Shown: in pieces, positions 1 through 11,305 of the stretch
How positions within the stretch are numbered: the stretch's first letter is position 1
How the letters are laid out: the number at the start of each line of letters is the position of its first letter
Origin: Melampsora larici-populina 98AG31
Lineage: Eukaryota > Basidiomycota > Pucciniomycetes > Pucciniales > Melampsoraceae
Length of the DNA: 64,000 nucleotides
Assembly (NCBI RefSeq): GCF_000204055.1
Contig: NW_006768765.1
Coordinates: 3,111,601 to 3,175,600 of the forward strand
Direction of reading: 5' to 3'
Program-made: the position numbers and the translations under genes
Notes under the pieces: generated by a model
The model's database searches: none
What the model was told of the DNA's origin: nothing
Seen by the model: the letters and a program-made list of their open reading frames with translations, nothing else

Positions 1-60
1 GTGTAACATATTTGCAAGCAACCTTGCAAACATGTAGTAAGTCTGTTTATAGGCATTGGT

Positions 61-380
61 CAATTGATCAATGACCATTACCCATGGCTCTTGAGATCAT
101 GTATTGAGACTAGATGATTACAAACAATAAGTCTAGTATCCAAAACTTATTGTTTGACTATTAGTTATCTTTGCTAATAAACTGATTGTTGTACTATTAG
201 TCATCTTTGTTAAGTACATTAATCATTTGATCAATGACCATTAACCATGGCTCTGGTTACTAGACATGATATCTAGATGATACTAGATATCATGTCTAGT
301 ATCCAAAACTCATTGTTTGACTATTAGTTATTTTTGCTAATAAACTGATTGTTGTACTATTAGTCATCTTTGCTAAGTAC
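61..380. repeat. Two-copy direct repeat, unit about 163 bp
   Basis: A block starting with TGATCAATGACCATTA occurs at 65 and again at 228, so the offset is 163 bp. Both copies continue through a TAGTATCCAAAAC block and an ACTGATTGTTGTACTATTAG block. The copies differ by scattered substitutions and by the palindrome found only in the second. No coding content is visible. Confidence 0.75.
260..299. repeat. Perfect 17-bp-arm palindrome
   Basis: The arm CTAGACATGATATCTAG (260-276) is followed by a 6-nt spacer and its exact reverse complement (283-299). It lies inside the second copy of the 163-bp repeat and would form a stable cruciform or hairpin. Confidence 0.85.
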
Positions 381-649
381 AATAATGTGTGAGTTGGTTT
401 CAAACATGGGTCTTGATATCTTAGACTATGCAAGTTAATTCTGATTTGTGGTGGTCCTATGATCTTTCTGATCTTAAAAATCTTAAGTGCATAATCTATA
501 TGAACTGAAGATGTTGTCAGATAATATATAGAATGTAAGACTTGGTGTGACCATCAAAGACCTCCAGTTATTTGTTTTAATGGATTTTTGAAGAGAACAA
601 AGTGACCATTTACTGATTACTGTACCTGATGATATCTTCATATACAGCA

Positions 650-1075
650 CTGATGGCCTAATTCGCTTGCGCAAGTTAAAGAAAATATATATACCAATTT
701 TAGCAGGGAAACTACAAATCATATATCATATGCAAGGTAAAGAAAATGTATACCAATTTTAGCACAGGGAAACTACAAATCATATACCATATGCCCATAA
801 GGCCTTATTTGCTTGTCCAAGTTAAAGAAAATATATATACCAATGTATATATTATTTATTTAGACAGAGGGCAACTAGAAAATATATATATATATATACC
901 AATGTATATATTATTTATCTAGACAGAGGGAAACTACAAATCATATACCATGCACCAATGTCTATATTATTTATTTAGACAGAGGGAAACTACAAATCAT
1001 ATACCATACACCAATGTCTATATTATTTATTTAGACAGAGGGAAACTACAAATCAAAGACCAATGAGGAACAATC
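650..1075. repeat. AT-rich tandem array, 56-bp unit
   Basis: Units beginning ACCAATGTATATATTATTTA start at 839, 898, 954 and 1010. The last three are exactly 56 bp apart and share the core TAGACAGAGGGAAACTACAA. More diverged units with AAGTTAAAGAAAATATATAT and the same AAACTACAAATCATAT end precede them from about 650. Minisatellite-like, non-coding. Confidence 0.8.
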
Positions 1076-1154
1076 ATATACCAATGTGATGATACATAAA
1101 TATATTATATATTTAGACTGAAATATATTAACATATATTCATTATAAGTCACAC

Positions 1155-1275
1155 ATACCTGAAGTATGGACCAACAATGGTTCACACTAAATCTAATAAT
1201 AGTAATAAGCTTTTATTACTATTATTTATAAAATACGCATACAAATAAAATATCTATAGTTGGTCCATACTCACC
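1155..1275. repeat. Nested inverted repeat
   Basis: GTATGGACCAAC near 1166 is matched by GTTGGTCCATAC near 1260. Inside lies a perfect palindrome AATAATAGTAATAA-GCTT-TTATTACTATTATT (about 1194-1225). This resembles a small fold-back element or the end of a larger one. No gene is visible here. Confidence 0.6.
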
Positions 1276-1503
1276 ATGGCTTATGTGTTTTGGACCTGTA
1301 ACGGTTAAACTGAGCATTCTCACCGACCAACTGGTCAGTAGTGATGCCTTAGTTTTATTTCACTTATAATATCTCACTTATATAAGGCAAATGATATATA
1401 TCATGCAGGTCCAGATTAACAAACTATGTTGATTGTTGTTGATCAAACAACAAAACACTGACAACATCATGCACTCGAAATAAACCAATTCAAACAAAAA
1501 CAC

Positions 1504-1539
1504 AAGTCATCCATCTAATCTATGAATTAGATGGATGAC
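1504..1539. repeat. Perfect hairpin next to the KDZ stop codon
   Basis: AGTCATCCATCTAAT, a 6-nt loop, then the exact reverse complement ATTAGATGGATGACT. It sits about 30 bp beyond the 3' end of the minus-strand KDZ gene. It could be a transcript 3'-end structure or a sub-terminal element structure. The role is inference. Confidence 0.6.
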
Positions 1540-1565
1540 TCGGTCATTTGAAACATTGGAAGTTT

Positions 1566-4500
1566 CTACAATACAATCTGCATATTACCCACAAGATCCT
1601 CAAGCAGTTCAACATCCAATAACCCCTCGTCCGCATCATCATCATCTGTTTCATTAGGAGTCCCAGTCATTTCAGCCCATTGACCTGGGCATGAATCGAC
1701 CAAAGCATGCCATTGTGATAACAAGTCACCATCAAAACCATCTGGAAGCTCAAGATAGGGTGCTGTCCGAGACATGACATCTTCGATGCCCCATTTCCAT
1801 GATATCCAAAGTTTGCATGCCCGTTTTGCAATGTCCAATTGAAGTGATATTGTCACTGGATCCACACCTTTGAGAAGGATGAGCGAGCAAATTTGACCTC
1901 TATACGTGGAATTGACAAGGAGACTTACTGTTCCGTTCCAAATCTTTTACCTTGGTTGAATATCCCAAAGCCCACTGCAATTGCTGTTGTAGCTCTCGAC
2001 CTATTCTTCTCATTTCCTCGCGCGAGCTCCGTTGAGTCCGCCAAGCATCTATTCCTGATTTTGTCTGTGGGTCCACAGCCCAGTCTTCATTTGGATGAGT
2101 AAGGTCAGCGACTTCCCAAAAAGGGTCGCCAATGTCCATTCTATTGACACACTCCAACGAAGGTGTTGGAATCAAGATGGCTGGTTTGAACCTCTCATTG
2201 TACCGAGTAGCATGTCGTAGGTAAGTCCTGTAGCGACTGGCTAATTTTTTCTTCTTGTCAGAAGCAAGACCCTGATATCGCGCTCAATTCCTTTGGTCTA
2301 GGTGTTTCGATGGGGTTATTAGCGATTGATATAAGGTTGTATGTTCCATCAAACACATCATCGGCTCTTACCAGTAGTTCCGTCTGCTCGACATTGCATT
2401 TCAATACACTCAACCTTTGCTCCGTACATCTTGGACTTGGCAATTTGGAGTAACATCCTAGGTTTAGCTCGATCGTCTGTTACTCATACAAGGTAAGCCA
2501 CTGGCGAGTAATTAGAGTTTGATGAAAGCATGAATTAAGGTAGACTGACCGGTCATTCCTGTTAGCTCTCGAAACTGTTGGGAGCCCAACTCATTAGCTA
2601 CATTTTGAATCTTGTTCTCCAGCGATGTAAGTGTCCTGGGCAGGTCCAGCAGGTCGTGCTGTTGCTCTTGAGTACGTAGAGCGGCGGTACCTGCTTCCAA
2701 AAGGGCCAGAGTATCCCTGAATCGAATCTAATCAGTCAATCAGTAAAAAATGTGTTATTTATATGGTTTTACAGACCGTGCCTCAATTAAATCTTCCTCA
2801 AGATCCAATAGAACACCCATTTGTTCTTTCAGCCTACGAGTAGTAGCATTGATTACATTTTGCTGAATAAGTCGCTGCCGCTCCCATTGTTGTTCGAAAT
2901 ACTCGATGGTATACTTAGGATCCGATTTGGGCAACTCAGCTAGAATTACAGAGGATTTCACAAGCCTCTTCTCTACCGTGTTGATCCAGGAGAGGACACC
3001 GGTCACTGTGCGAACATGGCGAGGTCAGTCAAAAGGTCAAACAATGAGAGAACATGTGAAACTTAACTTACTCATGTTGAATAGCGCCTTCTCATTGTGA
3101 TGGAGACCGCGGTCATTCAGAGCAACACCATCTGAGAGACCCCAACCCTTGATGAGGCAAGGGTTGTAGTCCAATTGACAAAGCCATTCATGCACATAAG
3201 CGTGGAAGACACTTGTGCCAAACTTTAGCCGACCGGCAGCGCGCTCGACAGGAAATTGATTCCGCTATATCGCACAATTAGATAGTCTTCAAAATAAAAC
3301 CATTAGAAAGAAACAAAACGAAAACAAGAAGATTCACCTTCAGAATACCCTTCTCGATGTTACAACCTATGTCATAAAGAATTCCAATTTGACGAGCCTC
3401 ATCTGGATGTTCTGAAGTTACTTCGAGAATCCAAGCAATGAGGGTAAGTGCGTAGTAACTCCTGTTTTACCTAACAAACGATCAGAAACTATCAAAGATA
3501 TAAAACCTCAAAATATTAGAGAATATTACGAGCTTTTCTCCACTTTGAACTATGTTTACGAATCGTAGGATGTGATCATGGCGACATGCCATTACCAGCA
3601 ACCCCGTCTCATCCATACCAGGCCATGATTTCTTTCCTCTGACATCGTCAGCGGCTGTGTGTTTATCAGAACAGGGATCCTATGTGTAACTAATATGTAA
3701 GTATATATTTAATATTTATGGGTATGGACGCTCATCACACAACATTGATAACTCACTACCAGTTCGTCTAACTGTGGATTACGTTGTCTGGGACCGCCTG
3801 CCATCGACTCGGCCATCTTTTCGACTCGTTCCGGTTCCATGAACAGCTCCGGTGTTGGTGGTTTGTGACCAGGTATCTCATGACTTGCGGCCTGGTGACG
3901 GCGATGTTGGAAATTCCCATCGACACACACTATGATGTGTGGCTCGTCTGGGTCCGGAGTTTGGTCTACTGGCGGTCCGAAGCAACGCGGGCAGTTGCTG
4001 GCCAGTTGGTTGAGTTGTGATAACTGCAAAAGTGAGATCTCTTTCTGGCGTATCAAACTGAGCACTTGGCGGTGAGCAGTGACTGCAGCCGTCAGTGGCT
4101 TCCGCCATTGGCGGGGCTAAAGGACAAGCGTACCAAAGAACCCTGATCAGCTTCAATCTGACAATTTTGAATCAATCGAATCAACTACAACTCACCCGAC
4201 CCGTCTTGGTAGTCAGCATGAGTGGATTGTGGGCATCAAGGTATTCATCAAGGGCTAGAGCAAACCCTTGCATTCGGACACTACAATATTCCCATAGGAT
4301 TTGATGGAATAGCAGCAGCCTGATTGAGAATGCTGTGCAAGGAAAAGAGGGTGACGCCGGAAAGTATCCCATTTGAATAAGCCTGACAACATCCGGTTGG
4401 CAGTTACAAAAGTTTATTGATAACTTCCTGCGAGCTACAACATCAACATATGTGTCAGTGAAATTATACGACATCTGTAAGGCTTTATACTAACTGTGTA

Positions 4501-5022
4501 TGTCGACTAAGGTGACTACTCGTGAATACCCTACGCAGCCACATGGTATTTTATAATCATGTGTCCAAAGTATCCCATCTCCCCAATTTCTAGTGTTTTT
4601 TCGGCCTATGATATACACATCCACCATTGCCTCAACCGCACTGACCCATTTCGCTTCCAATTCTAGCCTTTTGCGTTGATACAGATTTGAGTTGAGTGCT
4701 GAAATGATTTGTTGATGCTCTTCTGATAACTGATGGTTTACTAAATCAAAATCATCTTCGATATCTTGCCACGCGCCATCGTCAGGTCCAAGTCCCGGTT
4801 TCATTTGCAAAATCCCATCATCCGTGATTATAAAATGTTGTCATGGTGGTTTTTCATGAGTGACAGGGTCGAAAAATAGGTTGGTAATTGGTCGAATGCA
4901 GACGTACTTGCTCCATTTCTTTCACATCTTGCTCTTCCCTGCTTTCAAAAATCCGCCTGTAAGCCAGTCGCTGGCAGCTTCCTCTTTTTGAGAGGTCTGT
5001 AAGGTTTTGGTTTTGGTGCCAT
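1566..5022 (-). CDS. KDZ (Kyakuja-Dileera-Zisupton) family transposase gene, multi-exon
   Basis: Mobile-element transposase of the fungal KDZ superfamily. Minus-strand exons in order: an N-terminal segment rich in Lys/Arg near 4900-5022; a zinc-knuckle-like CPRCFGPP followed by a VCVDGNFQHRRH core (about 3890-4000), the hallmark of the family; ACRHDH with VNIVQSGEK (about 3520-3620); LYDIGCNIEKGILK (about 3340-3390); TSVFHAYVHEWLCQLDYNP and GWGLSDGV (about 3130-3230); then helical exons with leucine/glutamine heptads (2500-3000). The C-terminus has WISWKWGIEDVMSRT and an acidic tail ending at 1566. At least eight short introns are needed. The ATG at 5022 is in a different frame from the next clear segment, so the 5' model is uncertain and a decayed copy cannot be excluded. 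The family call is firm; exon limits are not. Confidence 0.82.
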
Positions 5023-5653
5023 GGGTGAAAGATGGTGAATGAAAAATGTCTAGATGCAAATAGAAGATAAAAGAAGTTTAACTGCGAAGTGAAAAAGTTT
5101 AAATCAGTTCAATTACAGCCCCAGGATGAAATAGGTTTCACGCTAGTGTACCTGTATATAGTCAAACCTTGAATACAGGCCTGGAATTTCACTCCCTTTG
5201 GGTACCATTCAATTCATAAAGAATTTCGCACAGATGAAGGAAAAGAGTGTATATTAATTAAAACATTATAAATCACTACACCAAACCGTGAAAAACCAAA
5301 CACAGAAATCAGTACCTAATTGAATTAACCAATAATCCGCAGACTTGCCTTTCATTTCGTTTGAAAAGTAGTCCACCATTCAATTTGGTATAACAAGTCT
5401 TTGGTTTTATGTGATTCTACTTTGTTTGTTAGTTTTTCAGAACCACACTGGGATGCAATTTTCCTGCTTAGATCAGGGTGTGATGTGTACTCTGGCCTAA
5501 TGACGAGTTCGTCGCCAGCTCTCATGACATGATGTTACCAACGTTTTTCATTGCAATATCAATATGTATAGTAAGCATAGAGCAGTGGTAGTACACAGCC
5601 TAGCCGACATCATGGAATCATTATTGTATAAATACATGCGTTAATAATTAGAT
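5023..5653. other. Intergenic, nothing recognised
   Basis: AT-rich sequence between the KDZ gene and the low-complexity ORF. It has no extended open frame and no clear repeat. It probably contains the KDZ promoter and perhaps that element's 5' terminus, but I could not match a terminal inverted repeat to the 1.1-1.5 kb end. Confidence 0.4.
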
Positions 5654-6280
5654 TCAACTGTGACCTTTGCGCTTCTTTGCGGTGTGAGCACTACGTGTTC
5701 TTCGAAAGACAGCAGCTCTCGGCACTTCCTCTTCAGCATCTACAGCGGCTACTTTACTGCGAGTCCGACGGGGTGAAACTCTTGCTTGGTCCTTGATGGT
5801 GGATCGAGTATTGCATAGCTTGGAAACAGGATCCGATGGGAGTGTATTGTTGGCTGTTGGGATTTGTTGAATGCTGGGGATAGTAGCGGATATGACCTCG
5901 AAGTCGGTTTTGGTTGCATTGTGTTGGGTGGAACGGTCATGTTCCCCAACAGTATGAATAGCCTTGTTATCGTTTGTTCTATCAAAATCATGACAAGTGT
6001 GATTGTTCGGGACATCCGGGACATCCGGGACATCATCAGTTGTGCTATCAATTTCCTGAAATGTGTGATTGTTCTGATCAACAAGTACTGTATCGTTTGT
6101 ATCGTTTGTATCGTTTGTGCTCTCGAAAACCTGATGAGTGACATCGTTGTGAAAGATGTTGTCCAGAGACTGAGACTGAGGCCGAATGAGATCTTCATAC
6201 TGAAAAGAGTCGAGTGAGTCAAATGAATGCTGGTTGTTCATAAGTGTGATGTCTAATGTGTCATTGATCAACACAGCCAC
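5654..6280 (-). CDS. Low-complexity Asp/Asn/Thr-rich ORF, possible detached 3' exon
   Basis: Open frame of 208 codons with no ATG at its 5' end: it begins GTG GCT GTG exactly where the TATAG repeat stops, and an in-frame TAG lies just upstream inside that repeat. It holds tandem NDT and DVP tripeptides, then an Arg/Lys-rich C-terminus (RRTRS twice, AKKRKGHS at the end) that could act as a nuclear signal. Composition resembles the last exon of the FAR1-like gene at 7814-8854 on the same strand. It may therefore be the tail of that gene, cut off by the intervening 1.56-kb element. I do not recognise a domain. Simply joining the two sides does not give one continuous frame. Confidence 0.45.
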   Translation of the reverse strand: MAVLINDTLDITLMNNQHSFDSLDSFQYEDLIRPQSQSLDNIFHNDVTHQVFESTNDTNDTNDTVLVDQNNHTFQEIDSTTDDVPDVPDVPNNHTCHDFDRTNDNKAIHTVGEHDRSTQHNATKTDFEVISATIPSIQQIPTANNTLPSDPVSKLCNTRSTIKDQARVSPRRTRSKVAAVDAEEEVPRAAVFRRTRSAHTAKKRKGHS

Positions 6281-6440
6281 TATACTATACTATACCAGTA
6301 TAGCGCTATACCTGGTATAGTATAGTTTTCACTATACTTACAAAGGACAGTATAGTATAGTATAGTACTTAACTACACTATACTATACTATACTATACTA
6401 TACCAAGTATAGTATTGTAGTACCGGTATACTCTTCACCT
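6278..6440. repeat. TATAG-rich terminal palindromic block, left
   Basis: About 160 bp made almost only of CTATA/TATAG pentamers in both orientations, including the palindrome CAGTATAGCGCTATACCTGG. It ends near 6430 with GTACCGGTATAC. Confidence 0.7.
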
Positions 6441-7299
6441 TACCTACAACTCCTTACAATCAATTAGATGATCAATCACAGACCAATCAACTCGATGAGA
6501 AGATTTTCTCCATCAAGCACCTCACCAACATACCCACAACAAACACCAAAAGCAGTCCCCAAACCCCTTTGTTTTGCAAGTTCATCATCCCACTCGTGTA
6601 TGTATGTACAGTATTATTATAAGTATGAAGACTATGTCAAATTTGCTCTTGTGTTCAACCGATGATCAAAGAAAATGATTCTTTAGATCAAAAAAGAGGC
6701 CAGCAACAAGCCAAAGATAAAATAAAAGCTTTGACAAATTAACCTGGTTTCTCAATTCATATAGAGATTGAACTCGTGTAGACTGGACTTTGTCAATGTT
6801 ATGGCAATTACACAGTGAGCATCATTTTTTTCAATTTTTTCCTATCGATTGTTGTTGCTGTCAGATTGCTATATCAGCATCAAGAATAAAGGAAACTCAA
6901 AGGTTTTCCCCCTTATCAGCATTACAAAAAAGATGAAAATAAGCTTTTTCTTTTTTCATTCTCTGGTATTGTATCTATTACATAACCCACCAAGAAAAAC
7001 AAGATCTTATTTCGTTAATTTCAAGTATCTCAATGGAGATTGAAACGATTGGTACACTTGTTAACTACAAATGAGATAGGATCAAACATGTTTTGACCGA
7101 GGTGTAACTTGAGAGTTATGATGAGCTGTTGGACTTGAGAGATAGTCAATGGAAGATGATAGTAGATGGAGAAGCTTCAATCAGCAAAATTGCCTTGATT
7201 TTCTTTATTGTTTATCCTTTCTTTGATTTTGAATATGATGTTGCTTTTGAAGTCGGTTCCTTTGTCAATTCTTCTGCTTGTATTTTGAAATCGAGTCTC

Positions 7300-7480
7300 A
7301 ATTTTGATATGATCTTAGTTTTGATTTGATTTCAATAAGTTTTGATTTGACTTTGACTTTCATTTTGATTTGGTTTTAATATCAATTTGGGTTTGATTTA
7401 ACAATGGTTTGATTTTGATTCAATGTTGATTTGATGATGATTTTGTTTGTGTAATTGTTCATGCGATTGATTGAATGATT
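7300..7480. repeat. Degenerate TTTTGATT microsatellite
   Basis: Many imperfect TTTTGATT/TTTGATTT units run through this stretch inside the putative TIR element. Any open frame here is a by-product of the repeat. Confidence 0.6.
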
Positions 7481-7679
7481 GATTAATTGGTCTTTTGATC
7501 TTGATGCATGCTGATTTGTAGTGTCACAGAAGACAAGATTGAAAAGATAGGGTTCTCAAGAATTGATGTAGGATGAAAGGATTTGAGTAGCTTGATTCCA
7601 GCTTTGATCGTTGAGGTTTTGTTGGATTCACATTCGGGTTTGGATTGATGATCGATGAAATGGGTGCCTTTCCCTCTTG

Positions 7680-7836
7680 ACTATACTATACTCAATACTG
7701 TAGTATAGTACTGAGTTTTCAATACTATACTTTGAAAGTATAGTATAGAAAAAGGTAGTTCAATACTATACTTTCAAAGTATAGTATTGAAAACCCAGTA
7801 CTATACTACAGTATCACAATACTGTATAGTATAGTG
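7680..7836. repeat. TATAG-rich 70-bp-arm hairpin, right
   Basis: The left arm (about 7680-7748) and right arm (about 7763-7836) are near-complementary: both carry ATACTGTAGTATAGTACTG and TTTTCAATACTATACTTT in opposite orientation, separated by about 15 bp (AAAAGGTAGTT). Each arm contains smaller palindromes such as ATACTTTGAAAGTAT. The stop codon of the FAR1-like gene falls inside the right arm. Confidence 0.75.
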
Positions 7837-8854
7837 GCCATGTTGCATTGATGCGGCTGTCCGTTGTGGGTGATTTATCTGGATCCGCGGGGGGATATGC
7901 AATAGCCAAATCGTTTCCTTTTTCAACATCGTCAGGCAGTCGAGGCTGATGAAGTGCTTGGAAGAAATCCATGTCCTCCAATATGTCTAGAGCGATGTCC
8001 TTTTTGTTTGATTTTCATTATGTGTCAGTTGATTGTGGAAAGCATTGTGATAGGCTTTTTAAGACAGACTGACGTGGTTTGGCCTACAGATATCGTTTGG
8101 TATCTTGCCTTCAGGTGAACTACATAATACCAAATCGAGTAGTTTGTGAATCGATTTGACCAGCTCATCTTGTTGATGTGGCTCCAAAGTAAGTATTCGG
8201 TTGTTGATGGATAGGAGTTGTGATTGGATGGTGGTCTGTGGGTGCTTTTGGTTGATCTCGGGACTCGCTTCTGGACCTTGTGGTTGTTGGGTAGTTGGTA
8301 TCGTCTTTGGAATCTAAAGACATGTGGTCAGAATGACCGTAAAGGTCCTTCTTGAAATGAAGGACTGGACTTACTGAGGTCGTTGGAATGCTGGTTGTAA
8401 GGAGCGGAATCACCATCTCCATTGGCTCATGATTGTGATGTGAAATCTTGTGATGGAGAGTCCATGTTCGTTTTTCGTGGTCAAAACAAGCCTTCATCTC
8501 AAAGGGACATTCAATCTTGATGGATCGGCTCTTCTTGGGTGGTTCAGTCTCGGTTTTACTGGCTTGGTCGGCACCTGGCTTGACCTTTGGCTTTGCGGGT
8601 TTGCCACTGCAATGACACTGGTATTTGCAGTAGAGGTGCGGGTCTCGTCCAGAGTGACCGATGATGATGCCATACCCATGTTGGGGTGCGAACTCTTTGA
8701 CATACTTGTTGAGTTGTTTGCGATGGTCGAACGGTTCCGTCACTTTGGGGTCAGGATCCGGCAGGGTGGTGATGATTGGTGGTAGTGGCATTGGTAGTTG
8801 CGTGTTGCTGGTTGTCGGTGATAGCATTGTGGACGTCGTGTTGAGGGTAGGATC
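7814..8854 (-). CDS. FAR1-like DNA-binding domain protein, three exons, 5' end at scaffold gap
   Basis: Predicted sequence-specific DNA-binding protein of the kind that occurs alone or fused to MULE transposases in rusts. Exon 1 runs down to 8375, exon 2 is 8313-8074 and exon 3 is 7999-7814. Introns begin GTAAGT and GTCAGT and end TTTAG and AAAAAG. Splicing keeps one frame. The FAR1-type domain shows FDHRKQLNKYVKEFAPQHGY, then a Cys-rich YCKYQCHCSG, ECPFEMKA and HHKISHHNHEP, consistent with the C-C-H-x-H zinc ligands of the WRKY-GCM1-like fold. The rest is Thr/Pro/Gln-rich. The frame is open from the ATG at 8827 up to the N gap, so the start may be missing. The stop lies within the TATAG hairpin, which suggests the original C-terminus was lost. 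Confidence 0.7.
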
Positions 8855-8954
8855 NNNNNNNNNNNNNNNNNNNNNNNNNNNNNNNNNNNNNNNNNNNNNN
8901 NNNNNNNNNNNNNNNNNNNNNNNNNNNNNNNNNNNNNNNNNNNNNNNNNNNNNN
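8855..8954. other. Assembly gap, 100 N
   Basis: Exactly 100 consecutive N, the conventional placeholder for a scaffold gap of unknown size. It truncates the 5' side of the FAR1-like gene. Confidence 0.99.
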
Positions 8955-10128
8955 AACTACTGGTAAGCTTGGTAAGTGACCAACTTAGCTCACCAACGGA
9001 CTTGGAAGAATAAAAATTCAAAAAAAGTTCTAACTTGAGATCTAGCACTAGATCTAAGGGGAAATACGGAACATATCCGATGATAGGGCTTTTTTGCTCA
9101 TCGGATAGTATAGGGGAAAATGATAGGGACACAGGTGAACCTGACACATGTTGCACTACCTAGCTTTGTGCTGTGTAATGTAACTAGGGCTGTGGCCCAG
9201 CCCTGAGTGTGTCAGGGCCGCCCTGGTGCATTGCCTGGCCTTGGGCAGACCCAAGGGGATCCAGAAAACACTCAGGGCCATTAATTGTAAGAGCTAAAAG
9301 GGGCCATAGGGGGGATTTCTGGTGTTTATTGCACATCTAGGTGTATGAAATTGTATATAAAACTTATATCAGCCTACTCAGGGCTTGGACAGAGCCATGG
9401 GACCCAACTCAGATGGCAATCTTTTAAATTGTTCAACAAAACAATGATAGGCACCCGGGCACCCTCATTGTATCTAACAATTTGACTGCTGAATTGATGT
9501 CTACTTAAATTTTTTTCTTCCTTGAATTTTCTTCTAAACACCTGTTGATGTTTGTTGAATCTTCTGCAGAAGATCAGGGAATAAGTTGGTGTTTCCTTCA
9601 CTTTACACACTTCACACTTCTGGTTGTCCACTCCTATGTGATGTAGGAATGGTTGCAGTGGGCTATGAGGGGCTATGGCCGCATCACAACTGGAATATCT
9701 TGTCCTTTTTACAATGTGCTCAAAGTGTCAGCTATATATCTTCCTCGTGTTTTGTACTTTTTAATTGGAACCACCCCCCTTTTGAACATCTCCTTTGTGT
9801 GTTGGAGTAGTCCCCCCAAAGTATACTGAGTGTTTGGTACTTTCTACTTTACTTTACACTGTGAGGTGTAAAGTCCAGCCCCCCAATGCTACAGACTTGT
9901 AACATATCTGGTGTGATTGACTTGGCTTTACCCTTTCAGCTTCACTCCCATAACCAATTTTGCTTGTCAATTTCATTTGCTAGAAAGGTTTAGCACTTGC
10001 TCAGAATTTCAGACCCAAATTTGCTGCGCAGTGCAGCAGTAGCAAGCTGTGAAACCTCACTTCCACCACCAAATGTTTGATTCCCCAGGGCCACCATATC
10101 CTCTTTCCAATCTTACATCTCAACCTAT

Positions 10129-10753
10129 CCACTACAAACATTAATCAACTTCCCCAAGTGGGCAGGAAAAAATGATTGGGAGTATCATTTGTCATAAAAT
10201 GATCTATCACTCCACACCTGATCCATAACACCCACACTACATATGTGTAGCAGGCTCAGTGAATTGGTGTTTATCATGTACATACAGTTCTGCTCAGTTA
10301 TCTGCTCAGCAGGATGAGTTATTCATATGTAATACATGCTGTAACTTTTTTCAGATTGACAAAAGCATTCAAAAGATAGACTACATACACTGACTCAATG
10401 TTTTGGTGTAATCTCATCAACTCAACTGCATGTAATACCCTTTCTGTTACTAAGAGATAGCTTCAAAAATATTGCCTGAGCAGCTACAGAATTATATGTA
10501 GTGAATTCTTGGGACAATTTTTTCCAAGTCAAAAAAGTTACATGTGGTATAACATGTGATTTATATATTCTGATGGGCAAAAAACTGAGCAGACCTGTAT
10601 GTACATGGTAGAAAACTATTTACTTAGCGTACTGCACATATGTAGTGTGGGTGTTGAGGCTCAGGTGAGCGGTATTGGATCTTTTTATGACAAACTGTAC
10701 TATTAATCATTTTCCTCTTCCAATGTGGGGAAGTTGAATGATGTTCACAGTGT
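10129..10753. mobile_element. 625-bp non-autonomous element with about 200-bp inverted arms
   Basis: The sequence at about 10129-10325 is matched in reverse complement by about 10560-10753. Shared blocks include CAACTTCCCC, TTTGTCATAAAA, ACACCCACACTACATATGTG, CATGTACATACAG and TCTGCTCAGTT. Both ends are flanked by the direct repeat ATCTCAACCTAT (10117-10128 and 10754-10765). Long inverted arms with a duplication of 9 or more bp are typical of Mutator-like (MULE) MITEs. The duplication is longer than the usual 9-10 bp, so part of the match may be chance. No coding capacity. Confidence 0.78.
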
Positions 10754-11305
10754 ATCTCAACCTATTTCAATATTTCAATGAATTTTCTCATCACCCAGCC
10801 AGCACCAAAAATACTCACAATATGTCAGACACTTCCAATTTCTATCAGGTGCTAAGTTTTTAACAGTTCCGCCAAACTTGAAAACAATCAATTGCTAATA
10901 GGAGTCAACTAGAGGTATCAAGAGTCTATGAGATGAAAAGGTGTTCAACCACCATAATGAGATTGCAACGTAGAGATTGTAAAATCTCCTATCAGTGAAG
11001 TTTGTACACTGAAGGTGACACAGTACAAGCATATCTATGTAATAGCATGAGCACAAGTATGCTCATAACAGAACGTTATTCCAAAAGTGTTTTCAACTGT
11101 TGGTTTGTCATTGTATTCTAGCCCTTGTTTGATGGGATATATTCACTCAAACAAAGTTTCAGACACTAAACTGATGGATCAGGATGTTAAAGCAGTGTAT
11201 AATAAGATTAATCCAACACATATTTGTTTTGAACTGAATGTCCAACAAGTAGAACACAATACTTCTCAATTGAAAACCTGAGAGGATCTGATGAGACTCA
11301 AGACA

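Larger units (their letters stand above)
6278..7836. mobile_element. Putative 1.56-kb TIR element with TATAG-rich ends
   Basis: The left end reads CACTATACTATAC and the right end is its reverse complement GTATAGTATAGTG. Both are flanked by GC, a 2-bp candidate target duplication. Partial complementarity continues outside (TGTGTTG on the left against CAACATG on the right), so the true limits may be wider. The interior has no convincing coding region. It lies between two minus-strand open frames with similar composition. The superfamily is not identifiable, and the weakest part of the call is the short flanking duplication. Confidence 0.45.

Noticed and set aside
1..1140. CRISPR-like array suggested by regularly spaced repeats at 839-1062
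   Set aside because: Units are contiguous 56-bp tandem copies without unique spacers, and the context is eukaryotic.
5749..6222. 157-codon minus frame and a 117-codon plus frame overlapping the NDT/DVP-rich ORF
   Set aside because: Both are shadows created by the same tandem triplet repeats. The 5654-6280 frame has the more protein-like composition and a basic C-terminus.
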